Source of the DNA: Silvibacterium bohemicum
GTDB taxonomy: Bacteria > Acidobacteriota > Terriglobia > Terriglobales > Acidobacteriaceae
NCBI RefSeq assembly: GCF_001006305.1
Contig: NZ_LBHJ01000004.1
Location: forward strand, 558,001 to 622,000
Length of the DNA stretch: 64,000 nucleotides
Reading direction: 5' to 3'
Below the pieces are notes generated by a model. It worked only from the letters and a program-made list of their open reading frames with translations, did not search any database and was not told where the DNA came from. Positions 37,785-46,918 of the stretch are shown here, piece after piece. The stretch's first letter is position 1, and every line of letters starts with the position of its first letter. The position numbers and the translations under genes were made by a program.

Positions 37785-40700
37785 ATGGCTCGAAGAACCG
37801 CGAATTTCTGCCCTGGGCTTTTCAGGCTACGTGAGCGTGCTGCGATAGAGATCTCGCAAACGCTTCGCATCGCCGGACGGCCGGTCGCGCCTAAATTCTT
37901 GCTTGCAACCTCGCTTGCTCGACTATCGATGCCGGCCCGCTCTTTTTTCGCTTTTTGCAGGCAGTCCAGGCCCAATTCAGTTACTCGTCTCGCCATAGCT
38001 GCCGCAAAGGCGGCCATCGTTCCCTGCCTCTTCGTTGGCTGGATGGGATGGACGGTAGCCGTTGCTCAGGCGCCCGCTTCCTCGCCACAATTGCCCGGCG
38101 CTCTTACCGGCGTCGTCGCCGACCCCTCCGGGGCACTGGTGCCCTCCGCGGTCGTCACTCTCGAAGGCAGCGATCACTCGCAGCTTTCGACCTCCACTGA
38201 CACTCAAGGAACCTTTCGCTTCGCCACTGTATTGCCGGGAACCTATCAGCTCATCATCGTGGCTCATGGCTTTCGCAGCGAAGCGCGCGATGGTGTTGCA
38301 ATTCAAGCGGGAGAGACGCTCCGGCTGCGGATTGATCTGCGCATCGATATCCAGCATCAGCAGATCGCGGTTTCCGGCGAAGAACTGGATGCCAGTCCCG
38401 ACCTCAGCCCGGGAGCGATTGTCCTCAGCCCCTCCGATTTGAAGTCGCTGCCCACCAATCCCATCGACCTCCAGACCCAGCTTCAGCTGATTGCCGGCTC
38501 CGACCCCACCACCCCGCCCCAGCTTTACATCGACGGATTTACCGGCACTCGCCTCCCGCCCAAATCGTCGATCCGTGAGATTCGCATCAACCAGAATCCA
38601 TACTCGGCTCAATACGACACTATTGGACTGGGGCGTATCGAAGTCTTTACGAAACCGGGGAGCGACAAGCTGCACGGCGATCTCACCCTGCTCGGCGACG
38701 ACTCGGGCTTGAACTCCAGCAATCCTTACGTCGTGGGGCAGCCGGCGTATTCCGCTTTTTACTCGCAGGGAGCCATTGGCGGCCCACTAACGAAAAACAG
38801 CTCGTGGCTTCTTACCGGCGACCGCCAGGATGTTGGCGCTCAGTCGTTTGTCTATGCGACGACCTCGAGCAACAGCCCGGTGGTCGCGACCACCGTCAAT
38901 AGCCCTCAGACTTCGACCGATCTCGGTCCGCGGCTCGATTTTCAGCTGGGCGCGGTGCACACCCTCACCGTTCGTTACCAGTTCGGACGGCAGGACCAGG
39001 ATAATCTCCTGCAGAGCCAGCTTTCTTTGCCCTCTCAAGCCATCGATACCCGGCATACCGATCAGACACTCCAGCTCAGTGATACCCAGACCTGGACGGA
39101 ACACGTCATCAACGAGACGCGCTTCCAGTTCATGCGCATCAACGACAGCTCGTTGTCACTCAGCAGCGCTCCTTCTGTGCTGGTGCAAGGGGCTTTCAAT
39201 GGCGGGGGGAACGCCATCGACCAGCTGCATGACGGACAGAACCGGTATGAAGTGCAGAATTACCTTTCGCTGCTGCGCGGCAACCATCTCATCCGCATCG
39301 GCGGACGCCTGCGCGACACCCAGGACAGCAACACCTCCAGCGACGGATACAACGGCGTATATATCTTTTCCTCCCTCGGCGCCTATGAGCTCACGACACA
39401 GGGGCTGGCCGAGGGACTGAGTCCCGCGCAGATCCGGGCCAATGGCGGGGGCGCCAGCTACTTCACCTACGCCCAGGGCAATCCCAGGGTCAACGTCAAC
39501 CTGGCCGACCTCGGCCTGTACCTCGAAGACGAGTGGAAGATCACGCCGAACACCACGCTGGACGCGGGCCTGCGCTACGAAACTCAATCGCACATTCACG
39601 ACCACGCCGACTTCGCTCCGCGCCTGAGCTGGTCCTGGGCCATCGGCGCGGGACATGACGGGAACCGGGACAAACCCGCGTGGGGCGTCCTCCGCGCCGG
39701 CATCGGCGTCTTCTATCAGCGCTTCGGTGTGGACTCTGTCGACCTGGCGGAGCGCGAGAACGGAATCACCCAGCGTCAGTATTCAGTCAACGACCCCGAC
39801 TTCTATCCGGCGCGTCCTCAGCCTGACGCGCTTGGCCCGAATGCGCAGCCTATTATCTACCGCATAGGCGCGCAGCTTCACGCGCCGTACATCGTGCAGC
39901 AGGGCGTCAGCCTCGACAAGGATTTCTTCAAGCGCCTCACCCTCTCCATCGACTACAGCTTCTATCGCGGCGTCGACCAGTTTCTTCTGCGCAATGTCAA
40001 CGCGCCGCTGCCCGGCACCTACAACCCGGACGATCCCAGCAGCGGCATTCGCCCGGTAACTGACGGGGGAAACATCTATGAGTACGAGTCCGAGGGCATT
40101 TCCAAGAGAAACCGGCTCCTGCTCAATGTCCACTACCGCACCAAACCGGTCACGTTTTACGGAATCTACATTTTCGGTTACAGCAAGGCCAACACCACCG
40201 GCGCCTCCTACACGCCTTCCAACCAATACGACCTGCACGCCGACTATGGACGCGCAGCGAACGATCTGCGTAATCGCGCCTACTTCGGCGGTCTGGCCAA
40301 CCTGCCCTTCAAGTTCCAGATCGATCCGTTCCTGGTCCTCGAAAGCAGCATGCCGTTCAACATCACGACCGGAACCGATCTGAATGGGGACTCGCAATTC
40401 AACGATCGTCCCGCGTTCGCAACCGATCTGAGCCGGCCCAGCGTATATCGCACCAAGTGGGGTAACTTTGACGCCGCCCCGCTGTCTGGGCAGACCATCA
40501 TCCCGATCAACTATGGAAGCGGACCCTCGGTAGCGATGCTGCAGATGCTCTTGTCCCGCACCTTTGCCGTCGGACCCCGGATTGGCGACTCATCGGTCCA
40601 ACCAGCAGCCCCGGGCAGCAAGATACTCAAGCAAGAGATCCCTCGCAAGTACCAACTCAACCTGGGAATCGAAGCGCAGAACGTGCTGAACATCGTGAAT

Positions 40701-40826
40701 GGAGGACTGCCGATAGGAGTCCTCGGCGCTCCTCTCTTTGGCCACTCTACGTCTCTTTCCTCGACTCAGTTTTCCAATACCCAGGCCAACCGCATCCTCT
40801 ATCTGCATATGGATCTGAGTTTCTAG
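37785..40826 (+). CDS. Oar-like TonB-dependent outer-membrane receptor
   Basis: 1013 residues from the ATG at 37785; an ATG at 37929 (residue 49) gives a more normal signal peptide ending in AVAQA and may be the true start, but neither has a strong ribosome-binding site. The mature protein begins with a carboxypeptidase-regulatory-like beta-sandwich (GVVADPSGALVPSAVVTLEG...). A plug-like region and a long beta-barrel follow, with many alternating aromatic strands, ending in a terminal Phe (MDLSF). These receptors are abundant in acidobacteria and are thought to import large or unusual substrates. Pairing with the preceding lipoprotein suggests a SusC/SusD-like partnership, which is inference. 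Confidence 0.85.
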   Translation: MARRTANFCPGLFRLRERAAIEISQTLRIAGRPVAPKFLLATSLARLSMPARSFFAFCRQSRPNSVTRLAIAAAKAAIVPCLFVGWMGWTVAVAQAPASSPQLPGALTGVVADPSGALVPSAVVTLEGSDHSQLSTSTDTQGTFRFATVLPGTYQLIIVAHGFRSEARDGVAIQAGETLRLRIDLRIDIQHQQIAVSGEELDASPDLSPGAIVLSPSDLKSLPTNPIDLQTQLQLIAGSDPTTPPQLYIDGFTGTRLPPKSSIREIRINQNPYSAQYDTIGLGRIEVFTKPGSDKLHGDLTLLGDDSGLNSSNPYVVGQPAYSAFYSQGAIGGPLTKNSSWLLTGDRQDVGAQSFVYATTSSNSPVVATTVNSPQTSTDLGPRLDFQLGAVHTLTVRYQFGRQDQDNLLQSQLSLPSQAIDTRHTDQTLQLSDTQTWTEHVINETRFQFMRINDSSLSLSSAPSVLVQGAFNGGGNAIDQLHDGQNRYEVQNYLSLLRGNHLIRIGGRLRDTQDSNTSSDGYNGVYIFSSLGAYELTTQGLAEGLSPAQIRANGGGASYFTYAQGNPRVNVNLADLGLYLEDEWKITPNTTLDAGLRYETQSHIHDHADFAPRLSWSWAIGAGHDGNRDKPAWGVLRAGIGVFYQRFGVDSVDLAERENGITQRQYSVNDPDFYPARPQPDALGPNAQPIIYRIGAQLHAPYIVQQGVSLDKDFFKRLTLSIDYSFYRGVDQFLLRNVNAPLPGTYNPDDPSSGIRPVTDGGNIYEYESEGISKRNRLLLNVHYRTKPVTFYGIYIFGYSKANTTGASYTPSNQYDLHADYGRAANDLRNRAYFGGLANLPFKFQIDPFLVLESSMPFNITTGTDLNGDSQFNDRPAFATDLSRPSVYRTKWGNFDAAPLSGQTIIPINYGSGPSVAMLQMLLSRTFAVGPRIGDSSVQPAAPGSKILKQEIPRKYQLNLGIEAQNVLNIVNGGLPIGVLGAPLFGHSTSLSSTQFSNTQANRILYLHMDLSF

Positions 40827-41273
40827 ATCTGAGCTTTTAGTTACTGTCCGAAGTAAGAACAGGCATGGCGGACGGGATCCGTAGAGCTTTTCAGCTCATT
40901 TTCCTTGCCGGTTGGCTTCTAATCTTTCGATTCTTACCCCCCAAATAACCTATCTTGTTTCAATTTGACGCATGGCAACTTAAACAAAATATTAGGTTGA
41001 TACCCCTCAATTCATGGGGGGACGCTATAACTTTCAAATTCTGCCGATATAGTAACCGTTCTTGCACAAATCGGTAAGCACCGAGAGTAAGAGCGGTAAA
41101 AGGCACTTGGTGATTGAAACGAGGGCTTCGGCCGGTATGATACCCGCTATCGAGGCCGGGATCGCGTTGCGCCTTTAGAACGAGAATCCCGCAGAAAACT
41201 CTCTGCGGTACTTGCATTGATTTACTCAAAAAGCTTCTGCGATTCGAACGGTGAATAGTTGTCGGAAACGAAT
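40827..41273. other. Structured leader region upstream of the EAL-HDOD gene
   Basis: 447 bp without a gene. Several stems can form in order: CCGAT/ATCGG (about 41042-41073), CACCGAG/CTTGGTG (about 41090-41116), CGGCC/GGCCG enclosing GGTAT/ATACC (about 41131-41157) and CCGCAGA/TCTGCGG (41189-41208). TATAAC at 41026-41031 may be a -10 element, but no fitting -35 is present. It does not match the GEMM c-di-GMP riboswitch core that I know. Confidence 0.4.
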
Positions 41274-42620
41274 ATGAGCTTGAATATCTTTGGTTCCATC
41301 TGGCGAAAGCACGGAGAGGCGGAGTCGAGCGTTAGCGCGCAGGAGTCGCGCCATGCTCTTCCGGAAACTCTCCTGCTCGAAGCCAAGGCCAGAGAAGCAA
41401 GACGCTTCATCGCGCGGCAGACGATCTTCGATCGCCGCAAGGGAGTTTTTGGATACGAGCTTCTCTTCCGCTCGGGCTGGGAAAACTGCTTCCGCGGAGA
41501 TACCGACGAAGCTACCCGCATCATGATCGCCGATGGAGCTCTCTACGGATTTCACGACCTGACCCACGGAGCGCCGACTTTCGTTAACTGCACCCGCGAA
41601 TCTCTGGTAAGCGGCATCGTAACTTTGCTCCCGGAATCGACCGTCCTAGAAATACTCGAGACCGTGGTTGGTGATGAAGAAATTCTCGAGGCCTGCGCCC
41701 GCTATAAGAAACTCGGCTACAAGCTGGCTCTTGACGATTTCCGCATGAGCGAAAGCATGGAAGGGCTGCTTCATCTCGCGGATTACGTGAAGGTCGACTT
41801 CCGGCTCTCCGATGCCAAGGAGAGAGCTGAAATCATAGCCCGGCTCAAAGGCACGAAGATAACGTTATTGGCGGAGAAGGTCGAGACCGAGCAAGAATTC
41901 CAGGCTGCTCTGAACGAAGGCTTTACTCTCTTTCAAGGTTACTTCTTCTGTCATCCGGTCGTTTTCTCGAAGAAGATCATGCCCGCCAATGGGGCGAACT
42001 ATCTCTATCTTCTGTCCGCTCTCAGCCAGGGAGAGTTTCGCATCTCGCAACTGGCCCTCTTATTGAAGTCCGAGATAGCGCTCAGTTATCAGTTGCTGCG
42101 CCTGGTCAATTCCGCGTCATTCGGATTGAACCGCGAAGTGCGTTCCATGGAAGACGCGCTGATGCAGGTGGGAGAGCTGCAATTTCGAAAGCTGCTCATC
42201 AATGCCATCGCTACAGAAACCTGCCGAAGCCGCTCCAGCGAACTGCTCGTCCACGTTCTTCATCGCGCGCGCTTCCTGGAATTGATGGCTCCATTCACTG
42301 GCGAGAATGCCGCGGAACAATATCTCTTCGGCATGCTGTCTTTGATGGACGTGATGCTGGAAATGCCGACGTCGGACCTGATCGCTGCCTTGCCGCTACG
42401 TCCGGAGATCAAGGAAGCTTTGTCCGGAGAAACCAACCACGCGAGCGCCGCGCTCAAACTATTCGAGTGTTATAAAGAGGCCGATTGGGCCGCCTGCATG
42501 GAGCAGTGCTCCGCCCTTCGCCTTAGCGAAGCTGAATTAAGCGATCTTTATACGCAATCTCTTGCGTGGGCTGAGAAAGCCGTCACGATCGATCCAAGAA
42601 AGTCTCTGGCGCCGAATTAG
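41274..42620 (+). CDS. EAL-HDOD (YuxH-type) signalling protein
   Basis: 448 residues from the ATG at 41274 (GGAAACGAAT upstream). The first half is an EAL-like domain: YELLFR (ExL motif), FVNCTRES, DDFRMSES in place of the catalytic DDFGTG, DYVKVD and AEKVETEQEF followed by QGYFF. The second half (about 245-440) is an HDOD domain with RISQLALLLKSEIALSYQLL and SFGLNREVRSMEDAL. Loss of the DDFGTG loop makes phosphodiesterase activity doubtful; such proteins usually act as regulators or c-di-GMP sensors. It is not in an operon with its neighbours. Confidence 0.88.
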   Translation: MSLNIFGSIWRKHGEAESSVSAQESRHALPETLLLEAKAREARRFIARQTIFDRRKGVFGYELLFRSGWENCFRGDTDEATRIMIADGALYGFHDLTHGAPTFVNCTRESLVSGIVTLLPESTVLEILETVVGDEEILEACARYKKLGYKLALDDFRMSESMEGLLHLADYVKVDFRLSDAKERAEIIARLKGTKITLLAEKVETEQEFQAALNEGFTLFQGYFFCHPVVFSKKIMPANGANYLYLLSALSQGEFRISQLALLLKSEIALSYQLLRLVNSASFGLNREVRSMEDALMQVGELQFRKLLINAIATETCRSRSSELLVHVLHRARFLELMAPFTGENAAEQYLFGMLSLMDVMLEMPTSDLIAALPLRPEIKEALSGETNHASAALKLFECYKEADWAACMEQCSALRLSEAELSDLYTQSLAWAEKAVTIDPRKSLAPN

Positions 42621-42650
42621 GACTTGTGCCGAAGGAACGCTGGAAGCCTG

Positions 42651-42818
42651 CTAACGGCCTGCCTGCTTCTTGAAAAACATTCCCGCCACCAGAAACATCG
42701 CCGACACTGCGACCGCCAAAAGTCCCCGCGCCAGAGCTCCACGATGCAGCACCAGCGCCGCGTCCAGAAACCAGGCCGCTGAGCCAACGAACCATATCCA
42801 ATAGAGATTGCGGCTCAC
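42651..42818 (-). CDS. Possible small membrane protein (55 residues)
   Basis: A GTG at 42818 with an AGAG-type site upstream opens a 55-residue frame containing two hydrophobic helices (LYWIWFVGSAAWFLDAALVL and LLAVAVSAMFLVAGMFF) and ending KKQAGR. The same frame continues open to 43040, but that part runs through a dispersed repeat and is not protein-like. No family was recognised; composition is the only evidence. Confidence 0.35.
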   Translation of the reverse strand: MSRNLYWIWFVGSAAWFLDAALVLHRGALARGLLAVAVSAMFLVAGMFFKKQAGR

Positions 42819-42919
42819 TATAACTCTGGAATGCGGACAGCCCCAACCACTGCCGCTTTCCACATCGTAGCAGCGCAGAATTCCCGAGAGCAAAAGCACA
42901 CGCCGGTGATTTGAGATGG

Positions 42920-43045
42920 ATGACGAACCTTTGTAGCGCGAGCGGGATGTTCCCTCAGCGGCTGAAGCGGCGCTCCTTCTGCTCAATTTATGTACGGCCT
43001 GAAGGTCGTACCCTGCCCAAGCCAAAACCTTTGTCGACAATCCGA
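42920..43045. repeat. Dispersed repeat of ~125 bp, copy B
   Basis: Collinear with 9041-9165, same strand. Both share TAGCGCGAGCGGG, TTCCCTCAGCGGCT, ATTTATGTACGGCCTGAAGG and CGTACCCT. In this copy AGCGGCTGAAGCGGC and GTACGGCCTGAAGGTCGTAC retain only part of the palindromes. The stop codon of the RlmI-like gene lies 24 bp beyond it. Confidence 0.8.
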
Positions 43046-43068
43046 ACGCACGATATCGGTGATTTGCT

Positions 43069-44397
43069 TCAATCCACCTGGCAGACCAGGCACTTCAGAT
43101 ACTCGGTCTCTGGGATGGTCAGGACGACCGGATGATCTGCAGCCGCGCCGCGACGCTCCAGAAGACGCACCCGCCGTCCTGCGTCGCCCGCCGCTGCCGC
43201 AACAATAGCCTGGAAGTCCGCCCCCGACACATGGTGCGAGCAGGAGCAGGTCACGAGCACGCCGCCCGGCCGCAGCATCTTCAGCGCTCGCAGGTTCAGC
43301 TCCTTGTATCCGCGCAAAGCTCCCTCGACTGCCCTTTTGGACTTGGCAAAGGCCGGCGGATCGAGCACGATCGTATCGTAGGCAGCTCCCGACTCGCTCC
43401 AGTCGCGCAGCAGGTCGAAGGCATCAGCCTCAACCCAATCGACCTGCGCCGTCAGGCCGGAGTTCGCGGTCAGGTTTCGCTCCGCTACTTCGAGTGCGGC
43501 ACGCGAAACATCCACGCCTGTCACCCGTGAGCAGGCTCGTGCCAGATGCAACGCAAAGCCACCCTGGTAGCAGCAGACGTCGAGTGCTTCGCCATGCGCA
43601 TAACGCGCGGCGGCGGCATAGTTTTCCCGCTGATCGAGGAAGGCACCGGTCTTCTGGCCGGAGCTGGCGTCGTAGTGAAAGTTCAGGCCGTTCAGCTTAA
43701 AGGCCGTCTGCAGCAGCGGCTCCTCGGAGTTGGCCGCAAACAGCGGAAACCGTCCGGCTTCGGGATCGATCTGCTCCAGCTCGCGAATGCGAGGGTCGGG
43801 CCGCTCGACGATCGTGGCCGGCCGCAGTGTCTCGCGCAGAATCTGAGTTACGACAATGCGCACCGCTTCGTCGTCCAACGCCTTGGAGAGCAGCTGCAGA
43901 ATGACCAATTCGCCATATTTGTCGACCACCAGGCCCGGCAAGGCGTCGGCCTCGCTGAAGACCAGGCGGCAGGCGTTCGTTTCTTCGCCGGCAAGGATAT
44001 TTGTCCGCCTGGCAACGGCCGCGCGCAGCCGTGTGGCCAGCAGATCGAGCCACGCAGCCTGACCGGCGAGCGGTTCGGTCGTCACCAGCCGCAGAGCGAT
44101 CTCGGAAAAAGGGCTGTAGAGCGCTGTTCCCAGCAGATCCCCGCGCTGATCGGAGACCGGAAGCAGATGCGGCGCAGATGCGGTAGAAGACTCTTCGCCC
44201 TCAGTCTCGAATGAGGGGATCGCAACGATGTCCGATCGATAAACCCACACATGTCCTGCACGCAGCCGGTCAGCAGCACGGCGCGCAATCACCACGGCCC
44301 CGTTCTCCGACTCGGCCGGCACACGAGTCTGCGCGCCTGTTGCTTTCGCGGCTGAAATTCCTGCCTTGCGGCGCTGTTTTGACTCATCAAGCTTCAT
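43069..44397 (-). CDS. RlmI-like class I SAM-dependent 23S rRNA methyltransferase
   Basis: 442 residues from the ATG at 44397 (AAAGGATTG upstream). A PUA-like N-terminus (RRAADRLRAGHVWVYRSDI), an EEhEE-like middle and a Rossmann methyltransferase domain follow: KTGAFLDQREN, ALDVCCYQGGFALHLA (SAM-binding motif I), VLDPPAFAKSK (catalytic motif IV) and a Cys pair in VTCSCSHHV. RlmI makes m5C1962 in E. coli 23S rRNA; the exact target here is not shown. It is divergent from relA/spoT across 113 bp. Confidence 0.88.
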   Translation of the reverse strand: MKLDESKQRRKAGISAAKATGAQTRVPAESENGAVVIARRAADRLRAGHVWVYRSDIVAIPSFETEGEESSTASAPHLLPVSDQRGDLLGTALYSPFSEIALRLVTTEPLAGQAAWLDLLATRLRAAVARRTNILAGEETNACRLVFSEADALPGLVVDKYGELVILQLLSKALDDEAVRIVVTQILRETLRPATIVERPDPRIRELEQIDPEAGRFPLFAANSEEPLLQTAFKLNGLNFHYDASSGQKTGAFLDQRENYAAAARYAHGEALDVCCYQGGFALHLARACSRVTGVDVSRAALEVAERNLTANSGLTAQVDWVEADAFDLLRDWSESGAAYDTIVLDPPAFAKSKRAVEGALRGYKELNLRALKMLRPGGVLVTCSCSHHVSGADFQAIVAAAAGDAGRRVRLLERRGAAADHPVVLTIPETEYLKCLVCQVD

Positions 44398-44510
44398 AGA
44401 TTCAATCCTTTGCTTCAAACAGTTATCGTCGCACAGTGCGGCCTTGCAGGAATCACGAAGATGCATAGGGCTCGTGATGCCTCTTTCGCCTGCTGCGTAT
44501 AGAATGGGAT

Positions 44511-46751
44511 ATGGCAACGGTGGAAACCAGCTCGCTCACGCCAGAGCGAAATGCCGATCTCTTCGCGGATAAGTTCCGCGAGCTGCTGAATTCCGTCCGT
44601 GCCAACCGCCCCAACGACGACCCCGAAATCATCCGCAAAGCCTGGGAGTTTTGCCTCGAGCATCACAAGGGACAGCTCCGCGCTTCGGGCGAACCCTACG
44701 TCCTGCATCCGCTCGAAGTAGCGCTCGTACTCTCCGAGATGAAGCTGGACTCGACGGCCATCGCAGCCGGCCTGCTGCACGATGCCGTCGAAGATACACC
44801 CGTTACGACTGCCGACATTACCGCGAAGTTCGGCGAGCAGGTTGCGCACATCGTCGAGGGCGTGACCAAGATCGACAAGATCGAATTCGCCAACCGCGAA
44901 GACCGCCAGGCCGAGAACGTGCGCAAAATGCTGCTGGCCATGGTCAGCGATGTGCGCGTGGTGCTGATCAAGCTTGCGGATCGCCTGCACAACATGCGCA
45001 CGCTCGAGCATCTGCCCCTAGAAAAACGGCAGAACATTGCACGCGAAACGCTCGATATCTATGCTCCACTGGCTCATCGTCTGGGGATGGGCAAAGTACG
45101 CGGCGAGCTTGAAGATCTCGCCTTCCGCTACGTCGATCCATTCCAGTACGAACAGGTGCATGAAGCGGTTGAAGCGCGCCGCACTGAGGGCGAGCAGTTC
45201 CTCTCCGGCGTCGAAGCGCTGCTGATCGAGCGGCTGCGCGAGAACAATGTCAAGGCCCGCGTCGAGTGGCGCATCAAGCGTCTCTACAGCATCAACCAGA
45301 AGCTACAGAAGTCGCAGGTATCCGTCGACCAGGTTTATGATCTGCTCGCTCTGCGCGTCATTACCTCGAGCGTGCAGGACTGCTACGCGGTCTTCGGCCT
45401 CATCCACAGCATCTGGCGTCCGGTTCCCGGCCGCATCAAAGACTTTATCGCCATGCCCCGGCCGAATTTGTATCAGTCACTGCACACTACTGTGATGGGC
45501 GAGGCCGGCCATCAATTCGAGGTGCAGATTCGCACCGAAGAGATGCACCGCATCGCCGAAGAAGGAATCGCAGCGCACTGGAAATACAAGACAGCAGGCT
45601 CGCCGATCAGCGCGCGCGATGAACAGCGGCTGGCCTGGGTGCGGCAGCTGGTCGAGTGGCAGCGGGAGATGACCGATCCCAACGAATTTCTATCGACTCT
45701 GAAGATCGATCTCTATCCGGAGGAGGTTTACACCTTCACTCCCAAGGGCAAGGTGGTCGTGTTGCCCAAAGATGCCAGCCCGCTGGACTTCGCGTACTCG
45801 ATCCACACCGAAGTTGGAAACACCTGTATCGGCGCCAAGGTGAATGGACGCATGGCGCCGCTGCGCTCGAAGCTGCGCAACGGAGACATCGTTGAGGTCA
45901 TTACCCAGAATGGTCACACACCGAGCCGCGACTGGCTCAACATCGTCAAGAGCTCGCGGGCCCGCAACAAGATCAAGCATTGGCTGAACGAGCACCAGCG
46001 CGAGCGCGCCATCGAGATCGGCCGCAAGCTGCTCGAGCGCGAGGCCAGGAAATACAAGATCGCACTTTCCAAATTCGACGAATCGGACTACGAGCGCATC
46101 GCTGCGGAGTACAGCGTGGCCACGCCCAACGATCTGATGGCGGCCATCGGCTTCGGCAAATACTCGGCGCGCCAGGTGTTGAATCGCATCAGCCCGGGGG
46201 TCATCAGCCAGCAGCCCTCGGAACAGGAGTCGACGACTCCCGGCGTCTCCGATACCGTCAAACGCGTCTCGCTCACCAGCAATGCGGATTCGCTTCAGGT
46301 GGAAGGCCAGGACGAGTTGCTCGTCTACCGCGCGCGATGTTGCAATCCGATTCGCGGCGAAGAGATTATCGGCTACGTGACACGCGGCAAGGGCGTCGCA
46401 GTCCACGCGCGAAGCTGTCCCAATGTGCAGAACCTCCTTTATGAATCCGACCGCCGCGTCACCGTCGAGTGGGCGCGCCCGGCGGATGAATCCGTAGGAC
46501 GGCGCCTTACCTATCCGGTTAAGCTCACGGTCTTCTGCGACGACCGCACCGGCATGCTGAAGGAGCTCACTGCCGTCATCAGCGACGAGAACACCAACAT
46601 TCGCACCGTCGACTCCAAGCCTGGCCTCAACGATGACGCTATCGTCGAATTCGTCATCGAAGCCGAAGACGTGCGGCACTTGACGCGCCTGGTGCAAGGG
46701 CTCCGCCGCGTACCGGGCGTCCGCGACGTTCAGCGTTCGCAGAAGCTGTAG
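44511..46751 (+). CDS. rel: Bifunctional (p)ppGpp synthetase/hydrolase RelA/SpoT (Rel)
   Basis: 746 residues. Domains in order: HD hydrolase with LLHDAVEDT (His90-Asp91, Glu94-Asp95) intact; synthetase domain (about 235-350) with RIKDFIAMPRPN and LYQSLHT near 307-325 and EVQIRTEEMH. The RxKD sequence is the form seen in bifunctional enzymes. These are followed by a TGS domain (about 400-465, FTPKGKVVVLPKDASPLDFAY), a helical/zinc-finger-like region with a CC pair, and a C-terminal ACT domain (about 665-746). It makes and destroys the starvation alarmone. The small ORF and zeta-like kinase follow 29 bp later on the same strand. Confidence 0.97.
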   Translation: MATVETSSLTPERNADLFADKFRELLNSVRANRPNDDPEIIRKAWEFCLEHHKGQLRASGEPYVLHPLEVALVLSEMKLDSTAIAAGLLHDAVEDTPVTTADITAKFGEQVAHIVEGVTKIDKIEFANREDRQAENVRKMLLAMVSDVRVVLIKLADRLHNMRTLEHLPLEKRQNIARETLDIYAPLAHRLGMGKVRGELEDLAFRYVDPFQYEQVHEAVEARRTEGEQFLSGVEALLIERLRENNVKARVEWRIKRLYSINQKLQKSQVSVDQVYDLLALRVITSSVQDCYAVFGLIHSIWRPVPGRIKDFIAMPRPNLYQSLHTTVMGEAGHQFEVQIRTEEMHRIAEEGIAAHWKYKTAGSPISARDEQRLAWVRQLVEWQREMTDPNEFLSTLKIDLYPEEVYTFTPKGKVVVLPKDASPLDFAYSIHTEVGNTCIGAKVNGRMAPLRSKLRNGDIVEVITQNGHTPSRDWLNIVKSSRARNKIKHWLNEHQRERAIEIGRKLLEREARKYKIALSKFDESDYERIAAEYSVATPNDLMAAIGFGKYSARQVLNRISPGVISQQPSEQESTTPGVSDTVKRVSLTSNADSLQVEGQDELLVYRARCCNPIRGEEIIGYVTRGKGVAVHARSCPNVQNLLYESDRRVTVEWARPADESVGRRLTYPVKLTVFCDDRTGMLKELTAVISDENTNIRTVDSKPGLNDDAIVEFVIEAEDVRHLTRLVQGLRRVPGVRDVQRSQKL

Positions 46752-46780
46752 CTAACAGGCAGCGGGAGTAGGATAAACGC

Positions 46781-46918
46781 ATGGAATCCGAGTGGACGAA
46801 ACTCGCTCGTAAGCTTGCGGAGGGCGCGCGGCGCAAGGCTGCGGAAGAACAACGGCGTATCGACGCTATCATCGCTTCCCGTAAAGATACTCAGTCTCAA
46901 CAGCCCCAATCAAATTGA
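46781..46918 (+). CDS. 45-residue ORF, candidate antitoxin or partner of the zeta-like kinase
   Basis: ATG at 46781 with AGGATAAACGC upstream; ends in TGA at 46916-46918, which overlaps the TTG start of the next gene (TTGA). The product is short, charged and helix-prone (WTKLARKLAEGARRKAAEEQ, then RRIDAIIASRKD, then a Gln/Ser tail). No known family was recognised. Because the kinase has no ribosome-binding site of its own, its translation should depend on this ORF, as in many toxin-antitoxin pairs. Antitoxin function is inference. Confidence 0.7.
   Translation: MESEWTKLARKLAEGARRKAAEEQRRIDAIIASRKDTQSQQPQSN

Noticed and set aside
41007-41031. TTGATA ... TATAAC as a promoter for the EAL-HDOD gene
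   Set aside because: The spacing is 23 bp, outside the normal 16-18 range; only the -10-like element is left as a possibility.
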